From NCBI RefSeq assembly GCF_037975245.1, contig NC_092579.1, positions 24,225,166 to 24,289,165 of the forward strand: a stretch of DNA of 64,000 nt, read 5' to 3'. The position numbers were made by a program, and so were the translations under genes. A model generated the notes under the pieces. That model saw only the letters and a list, made by a program, of their open reading frames with translations. It was not told where the DNA came from and searched no databases. Origin of the DNA: Apostichopus japonicus. Its lineage: Eukaryota > Echinodermata > Holothuroidea > Aspidochirotida > Stichopodidae. Position 1 is the stretch's first letter. Every line of letters begins with the position of its first letter. Below are positions 61,101 through 64,000 of the stretch, piece by piece.

Positions 61101-62917
61101 TAAAGTTCAAGGTGGTAGTTTGTCTCCCCTTTGAACCCTGCATCTAGACTCCTGAATGAGCTATATGAGTCAATGAACTAAGTTTATTATGAATATAACT
61201 CCATTGGTGCATCTAAAAATAGATTGTGTACCTCAGCCTGTTTTTATAAGTACCTGGGTCTGCAGGAATATGTAATGTATGTGCAAACAAACGCTAGCAA
61301 TGTACACAGATCTCATGAGATGGATGAATGGTTAATGACTGACTGCAACAAGTGAACAACCTTTAGTCTAAAGGTTTTCTGAAGTGGTCTTATCTTGCAA
61401 TTAATAAAATGCCAAAGTTACAGATAAATCCTTCAACTTGCTACACTGTTTACAAACTGAAGACTTTTCCTTTGCAATTCTGTCTATATTGATGACTGGA
61501 ACAGACATGATCAATGAGGCCTAGTAATCGGGAAGTTAAGGGTTCGATCCTTGGCTATTTGTAATAAGGTGGGTTTTTCATCCAATAGAAATCAAAGATT
61601 TTCCATCTGAAATGACTTTCTAAATTGAAAAGATTCCAAATTTGCATTAAATTGTTGTATTGGAAGCCACCCGACGTGAAAATTGTAATCCACAAGGCCC
61701 GGCTTCTCCTACATTCGCGGTTGCTTTTAAGCGTTGTAAAAATAACTGCCTGATTATTATTATGACCAATAGGTCTACAAAAGGCTTTTAGTGCTGATAG
61801 AAACTTTGTAAAGACTAGTAATTGAAACCTAATCTTTTTCAGTATCTCAGCATATATTGATTAAAGTATGCTACTCCTTTCAACAAGCAATGGTTTCATA
61901 TTTATGAACTGCTTGCTTACATTGATGTATATAGATTCCTATGTCAATAACATCTTTGTTATATTAATTCATAAACTTTGACTACTATCGCACTGTCTGA
62001 TCATAAAACAATGGCTAATAAATGAAGAACTTCATGGGAATGAGGTTTTGTGAATGACAAATATACAGTGTAAGAAGTATAGGAAACTATAACAGACAGG
62101 CTCCAAGAACTTCATGGGAATGAGGTTTTGTGAATGACAAATATATAGTGTAAGAAGTATAGGAAACTATGACAGACAGGCAAGCTGACTCAAAGAACTT
62201 CATGGGAAGGATGTTTTGTGAATGATAAATATATAGTGTAAGAAGTATAGGAAACTATAACAGACAGGCAAACTGACTCAAAGAACTTCATGGGAATGAG
62301 GTTTTGTGAATGACAAATATATAGTGTAAGAAGTATAGGAAAATATAACAGACAGGCTCCAAGAACTTCATGGGAATGAGGTTTTGTGAATGACAAATAT
62401 ATAGTGTAAGAAGTATAGGAAACTATGACAGACAGGCAAGCTGACTCAAAGAACTTCATGGGAAGGATGTTTTGTGAATGATAAATATATAGTGTAAGAA
62501 GTGTAGGAAACTATAACAGACAGGCAAACTGACTCAAAGAACTTCATGGGAATGAGGTTTTGTGAATGACAAATATATAGTGTAAGAAGTATAGGAAACT
62601 ATAACAGACAGACAAGCTGACTCAAAGAACTTCATGGGAATGAGGTTTTGTGAATGACAAATATATAGTGTAAGAAGTATAGGAAACTATGACAGACAGG
62701 CAAGCTGACTCATTAGTACAACATGTTGACTTTCTATTTCAGGTAATTATGAATCTTGTTTATATTAATGATGAATGTTGTTTACATCATATCCAGGCTT
62801 GCCCCCACTGCTGCAACCAGTGACTACACCAATACACTCAGTTGGAGAAGAAGCCGCAGTCTCAACAAAGGGAGGAATTTCTTTCAACTCATTAAAAAAT
62901 CCCATCGAGGGTATAAG
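39860..62917 (+). CDS. TBC1D2B: TBC1D2/TBC1D2B-like Rab GTPase-activating protein, 5' part (8 exons, gene continues past the window)
   Basis: Spliced from 39860-40186, 41782-41864, 50452-50520, 54635-54709, 57812-57884, 59251-59319, 60995-61058 and 62797-62917. All seven introns are GT-AG and every junction keeps the frame, giving 293 codons plus 2 bases. Residues 1-109 are Ser/Thr/Glu/Asp-rich and look disordered; about 115-212 form a PH domain; 213-293 are a polar linker. The PH domain carries LCGYLEKLGEKG, the basic KTYKKRWFVFD strand and the helix MYWLQELQ with its invariant Trp (W204). RWFVFD, IANATFSY and YWLQELQ look closer to vertebrate TBC1D2B than to TBC1D2A. Family knowledge: about 920-960 residues, PH domain, coiled coil (Rac1 binding in TBC1D2A), then a C-terminal TBC domain that speeds GTP hydrolysis on endosomal Rabs (Rab7 for TBC1D2A). 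The coiled coil and TBC domain must lie to the right. Ortholog level (2A versus 2B) is inferred; invertebrates may have a single gene. Confidence 0.93.
40187..41781 (+). other. TBC1D2B: Intron 1 of the TBC1D2B-like gene
   Basis: It starts gtgtgt and ends ttttcag. It contains the hAT-like MITE at 41,371-41,666; no other coding sequence is seen. Confidence 0.8.
41371..41666. mobile_element. Complete hAT-like MITE with perfect 8-bp target duplication
   Basis: The ends are CAGGCACGTAGCCAAG and CCTGGCTACGCGCCTG (14 of 16 inverted matches). They are flanked by the exact duplication CATGCTGG at 41,363-41,370 and 41,667-41,674. The 296-bp element has a G run near the left end and the GCGCCAACCCATAGTGGCGC core at about 41,572-41,606. 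It lies about 115 bp before exon 2. Confidence 0.92.
41782..41864 (+). CDS. TBC1D2B: TBC1D2B-like exon 2 (PH domain strands 1-2)
   Basis: It has acceptor tttttcag and donor TG|gtaagc, is 83 nt long, enters in phase 0 and leaves in phase 2. It encodes residues 110-136 plus two bases of W137. FKLCGYLEKLGEKG followed by LKTYKKRW is the PH opening of the TBC1D2 family; the Lys/Arg cluster around the end of strand 2 is where PH domains usually contact phosphoinositides. The split Trp codon is completed by the first base of exon 3. Confidence 0.93.
42903..43563 (-). mobile_element. Repeat element with hairpin end (copy B, inverted relative to 9,325-10,484)
   Basis: On the minus strand it reads in the same order as copy A: a unique 5' part, two TGACCT units and then a GTGTCACTTACACAC segment. 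The terminal hairpin GATTCC...GGAAT ends at 42,903. It lacks about 480 bp present in copy A. It lies in intron 2. Confidence 0.72.
48335..48420 (-). mobile_element. tRNA-derived SINE fragment
   Basis: On the minus strand GGGTTCAAGCCC is a near-canonical polymerase III B box, preceded about 50 bp upstream by a weak A-box-like TAGCGTACGAAGCAATG. The acceptor and D arms do not fold as a tRNA, so a SINE head or tRNA relic is more likely than a functional tRNA gene. Confidence 0.5.
50452..50520 (+). CDS. TBC1D2B: TBC1D2B-like exon 3 (PH domain strands 2-4)
   Basis: It has acceptor catctgcag and donor GG|gtgagt, is 69 nt long and is in phase 2 at both ends. It encodes FVFDNQRCMLCYYRS and the following residues to I159. 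This corresponds to the WFVFD-x-R-x-C-x-L-x-YY stretch of TBC1D2B. It lies after the largest intron of the visible gene (intron 2, about 8.6 kb). Confidence 0.93.
50756..50945 (+). repeat. ~22-bp tandem repeat
   Basis: About eight units of TCAGTGCCTCTTCTTACATT, with variants CGGTGCCCATTCTTACATT, sit just downstream of a G-run and C-rich stretch (50,627-50,672). The repeat-like peptide it encodes in each frame is not evidence of a gene. Confidence 0.85.
52080..52370 (-). mobile_element. Degenerate GCGC-core MITE with palindromic TTCCTAGGAA tandem
   Basis: CTATCTAAGCGGAGCACCAC and GGTTGGCGCG (52,131-52,165) are the reverse complement of the core shared by the 33-41 kb MITEs. To the right, TTCCTAGGAA recurs at 52,254, 52,285 and 52,318, separated by CCCCCCGGG blocks, a ~32-bp tandem of two palindromes. 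A similar block recurs at 53,640-53,745. Confidence 0.65.
53640..53765. repeat. Second palindromic CCTAGGA/CCCCCCGGGG block
   Basis: TATCCTAGGAAAAATTCCCC followed by a CCGGGGGGAAAATTTTCAGG segment resembles the tandem at 52,230-52,345. ACTCCGGAAACGGCACTTGA and GGCCTTGCAAGTTGCATCT follow; similar GGCACTT/TTGCA(T/A)CTTA words lie in the MITE at 41,490-41,530, reversed. Confidence 0.6.
53827..54100 (+). repeat. 147-bp tandem duplication
   Basis: GGTAACATCACTTTGAAGGG starts at 53,827 and again at 53,974. The copies are nearly identical through GTACTCAGCTACCTCC and CATACATTGTTCAA. The second differs by single bases (CCAGAAAAAC versus CCGGAAAAAC, CAATGACAC versus CAACGACAC). Confidence 0.92.
54635..54709 (+). 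CDS. TBC1D2B: TBC1D2B-like exon 4 (PH domain middle)
   Basis: It has acceptor ctgaacag and donor AC|gtaagt, is 75 nt long and is in phase 2 at both ends. It encodes residues 161-184; SISIANATFSY matches the position of the LDIADACFSY strand of TBC1D2B, and GNFSIT begins the next strand. The segment between them (NPAMAERPG) is a variable loop. Confidence 0.92.
54710..57811 (+). other. TBC1D2B: Intron 4 of the TBC1D2B-like gene
   Basis: It runs gtaagt...tacacag. A short direct repeat occurs at about 56,438-56,520 (GCAGGGCTATCAATAATAAG twice, 56 bp apart). I see no other structure. Confidence 0.7.
57812..57884 (+). CDS. TBC1D2B: TBC1D2B-like exon 5 (PH C-terminal strand and helix)
   Basis: It has acceptor tacacag and donor CAG|gtattg, is 73 nt long, enters in phase 2 and leaves in phase 0. 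It encodes VEGRVYQLQAEDYHTKMY and then WLQELQ (residues 186-209). VYQLQA is the last beta strand and HTKMYWLQELQ the C-terminal helix with the near-invariant PH tryptophan. Confidence 0.94.
57885..59250 (+). other. TBC1D2B: Intron 5 of the TBC1D2B-like gene
   Basis: It runs gtattg...ttacacag. No repeat or gene is recognised in its 1.37 kb. Confidence 0.7.
59251..59319 (+). CDS. TBC1D2B: TBC1D2B-like exon 6 (PH end and basic linker)
   Basis: It has acceptor ttacacag and donor GTG|gtaagt, is 69 nt long and is in phase 0 at both ends. It encodes ERRKCFSQLRTSLARDS and the following six residues (210-232). The Arg-rich start continues the PH C-terminal helix, as in family members where QxxR follows WLQELQ; the rest is a basic, Ser-rich linker. 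Confidence 0.87.
59320..60994 (+). other. TBC1D2B: Intron 6 of the TBC1D2B-like gene
   Basis: It runs gtaagt...atttcag. Nearly half of it is the 50-bp minisatellite described separately. Confidence 0.75.
59715..60478 (+). repeat. ~50-bp minisatellite, about 15 units, in intron 6
   Basis: The unit is ATTCTTGTGTTCCGTACATA followed by ACATTGTGTAGTATGTGTCC and a CGTACATTAC tail. Starts lie near 59,721, 59,770, 59,820, 59,869, 59,918 and onward at 49-54 bp. A 54-bp variant with TACATAAATACATTC appears near 60,016, 60,170 and 60,370. The unit has few stops on the minus strand, which produces antisense frames up to 212 codons (Tyr/Thr/Cys/His-rich). These are artefacts of the repeat. Confidence 0.92.
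60995..61058 (+). CDS. TBC1D2B: TBC1D2B-like exon 7 (linker)
   Basis: It has acceptor atatttcag and donor GCAG|gtatgc, is 64 nt long, enters in phase 0 and leaves in phase 1. It encodes residues 233-253 (EPSTGLVSTKKMKEKGGDP and the following WA). There is no domain motif; it is kept because both splice sites and both phases fit the neighbouring exons and the frame is open throughout. Confidence 0.78.
61500..61765 (+). mobile_element. tRNA-derived SINE-like sequence
   Basis: AGGGTTCGATCCTTGGCT (about 61,549) is a canonical polymerase III B box; the A box upstream is poor. The body has CCACCCGACGTGAAAATTG and GGCCCGGCTTCTCC segments and ends in a GATTATTATTATG tail, as in many tRNA-derived SINEs. 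Confidence 0.65.
62025..62712 (+). repeat. 80/88-bp satellite with higher-order structure in intron 7
   Basis: Eight units begin AAGAACTTCATGGGAA at 62,025, 62,105, 62,193, 62,281, 62,361, 62,449, 62,537 and 62,625. Their lengths are 80, 88, 88, 80, 88, 88, 88 and 88 bp. The short type ends GACAGGCTCC; the long types end GCAAGCTGACTCA or GCAAACTGACTCA. The GGAAGGATGTTTTG variant occurs only in units 3 and 6. So the 256-bp block of units 1-3 is repeated as units 4-6. The 89-codon minus-strand frame within it is a repeat artefact. Confidence 0.95.
62797..62917 (+). CDS. TBC1D2B: TBC1D2B-like exon 8 (linker; two possible donors)
   Basis: It has acceptor catatccag and enters in phase 1. It encodes residues 255-293, beginning LPPLLQPVTTP and ending near LKNPIEGI. 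I prefer the donor AAG|gtaaca at 62918 as the better consensus match; AGG|gtataa at 62911 is an alternative that would shorten the exon by 7 nt and change its phase from 2 to 1. The frame meets TAA if read through, so an intron must follow. The next exon is not in the window. Confidence 0.78.
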
Positions 62918-63162
62918 GTAACACTTATTAGAAACGTAGTAGTCTATTTTGTGTTTTGCCTGTCTGAAAGAATTGGTTTCCTTTAACAAGAGCGCCAAAT
63001 GTTAATTGAAGTTAATAGAAGTTATTGTTGTTGACTGTAGTGTTTACTGCATATATCCATATCATATATATGTGTTTATTTGATTTACATCTGAATTGAA
63101 GAGAATTAGGAGACCCCACATAATATACTAATGAAGAAAACCTGATCAAATTAGTAGCTATT

Positions 63163-63560
63163 TTATACTAAATCCAATGCATGGAATTTTTGATTTATGA
63201 AGTTTTGTTCAGGGGTTATAGGTTTAGGATGAGGACAACAAGATTCGTCCCGTATTCTTGTTAGAAAGAGAGAGGACCGGAAGAGGGGTCCTGCCTCTCC
63301 GGATACCTCTACAATCGCCCACTTTGCCAGCAAGGTTGAAATTTCCCCCTCTAGAGCATTTTTTTGGACGGGTTCCGCGGGTGTTGGGGTCAGTCTTCCT
63401 CCATCCCCGAAAGGCGGACTGGAGGTTAATTCTATCTGATACCCTTGTGAACTCGTCTCCAACACCCACTCCAACACTCCAACACCCATAGTTTCCCATT
63501 GCTGGGTGAAGTATGCCAATCTCCCCCCCACCTGCAGAATTGCTGCGGTGAGGTGGGTAC
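63163..63560 (-). pseudogene. DIRS-like retrotransposon, N-terminal part of the reverse transcriptase ORF (decayed)
   Basis: The minus-strand frame shows, in order, CRWGGRLAYFTQQWE, ALEGEISTLLAKWAIVEV and a degraded SLFL..RIRDES..HPKPITPE block, then NFINQKFHALDL. This is the order seen at the start of DIRS1-type reverse transcriptases (GGRL.FF..W, a GYQIEL-type strand, an E..LL.K.AI..V helix, S.LFLV.KKDG..RPI.NLK.LN, KFKM). The block that should read KKDG..RP is garbled by small indels. The catalytic aspartates, RNase H and tyrosine recombinase are absent because the copy stops near 63,160. A zinc-finger or Ngaro-type relative cannot be excluded. Confidence 0.78.
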
Positions 63561-64000
63561 CCCTAGGGCCGAGCGGCGAATGGTGTTCTAGCAGGGGAGT
63601 GGTCGCTGTCCCGTCGAGTCGTCGTCAGGCCTCTGCCTGTGCCTCTCGTTCCCGATGGACGGAGTGGTCGACTGATTGTTCCACGTCCCCTGCCCTGCGT
63701 GGCCCTTCTTGCGGGTGTTCTGAGAGAAGTTCCTCTACCTCCTCTGGCCAGCCTGGTCTCTCTTGGAGGGTAGGGTCTTGTTCTAAATCTATCCGATGAT
63801 TGGAATTCTTTAGCTAGGGTTTCTCTCAGGACACTTCTTCCTTTAATTTCTGTTGGTAGTTTCTCGTGAACAGGTCATCTCCAAGGGACGGTAAGGCCAA
63901 CATCCTAGCCTTGGCTTCCACCGATGGCCAGCGGATGGAGGATATGACATTATCCCTCTTGGCCTTCACTGATCGTGTGGCGACTCGGGCAAATTGATCG
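63561..64000 (-). pseudogene. DIRS-like retrotransposon, C-terminal part of the Gag-like ORF (decayed)
   Basis: Reading from the window edge on the minus strand, NVISSIRWPSVEAKARMLAL followed by PSLGDDLFTRNYQQKLKEEV precedes a stop. In a shifted frame, ETLAKEFQSSDRFRTRPYPP is followed by an Arg/Gly-rich tail (RGGRG, GRGRG, GTGRG). An Arg/Gly-rich C-terminal end directly before the reverse transcriptase ORF fits DIRS-type Gag proteins. The frameshift near 63,820 disables it. The element's 5' portion lies beyond the window. GC content is clearly higher than the surrounding intron. Confidence 0.65.

Larger units (their letters stand above)
61059..62796 (+). other. TBC1D2B: Intron 7 of the TBC1D2B-like gene
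   Basis: It runs gtatgc...tatccag. It holds a SINE-like sequence and the 80/88-bp satellite, leaving only about 85 bp between the satellite and exon 8. Confidence 0.75.
62918..64000 (+). other. TBC1D2B: Intron 8 of the TBC1D2B-like gene, left part
   Basis: It begins gtaaca (or at 62,911, gtataa). From about 63,160 to the window end it is filled by a minus-strand DIRS-like fragment. The acceptor lies outside the window. Confidence 0.7.

Noticed and set aside
62190-62459. 89-codon minus-strand frame with repeated hydrophobic segments
   Set aside because: It lies entirely inside the 80/88-bp satellite.
63506-63799. Plus-strand 97-codon Arg/Ser-rich frame at the right end
   Set aside because: It is the complement of the DIRS-like Gag tail on the minus strand, and its GC-rich composition keeps several frames open.
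1-64000. CRISPR array, prokaryotic operons, phage or plasmid features
   Set aside because: Tandem repeats here lack unique equal-length spacers, and there are no compact coding runs. The splice structure shows an animal nuclear genome.

Overview
The window is animal genomic DNA, most likely from an echinoderm. I infer this from the intron-rich gene, the AT-rich unique sequence, the many TAGGCCT/AGGCCTAGGC-type words (for example around 1,130-1,660 and 32,400-32,430) that I associate with sea urchin and sea cucumber genomes, and the mix of transposon classes. This is an impression from composition, not a species identification. There is no sign of bacterial, organellar or CRISPR sequence.

One protein-coding gene is clear. 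From 39,860 on the + strand, eight exons with matching splice phases encode the N-terminal 293 residues of a TBC1D2/TBC1D2B-like Rab GTPase-activating protein. An acidic, probably disordered leader (exon 1) is followed by a complete PH domain (exons 2-5 and the start of exon 6) and a linker (exons 6-8). The gene runs off the right edge, so the coiled coil and the catalytic TBC domain are not in the window.

The left 39 kb has no gene I can recognise. It holds a decayed CR1/L2-like LINE 3' end (about 415-800), a roughly 140-bp tandem array rich in TGACCTTTGACCT words (3,040-4,562), a tRNA-derived SINE (8,832-9,105), and a repeat element (9,325-10,484) with a hairpin end that recurs inverted at 42,903-43,563. 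It also has a 42-bp minisatellite (11,629-11,946), two inverted copies of a TTAA-bounded element (13,102-14,363 and 15,818-16,713), and a 320-bp purine tract (27,770-28,090). A nest of hAT-like elements with 8-bp target duplications lies at 33,152-36,215. A possible orphan first exon with promoter-like motifs is at 32,395-33,017; it is weakly supported.

The introns carry more repeats: a clean hAT-like MITE with a perfect 8-bp duplication in intron 1, a 147-bp tandem duplication and palindromic CCTAGG blocks in intron 3, a 50-bp minisatellite in intron 6 and an 80/88/88-bp higher-order satellite in intron 7. Intron 8 has a truncated DIRS-like retrotransposon on the minus strand that reaches the window end. 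Most long open frames outside the exons are artefacts of these repeats.

I see no convincing new biological system. The most interesting structure is in the repeats: hAT-like elements with different ends that share one GCGCCA/TGGCGC core, and a tandem-repeat plus hairpin family whose layout resembles non-autonomous Helentron-type elements.
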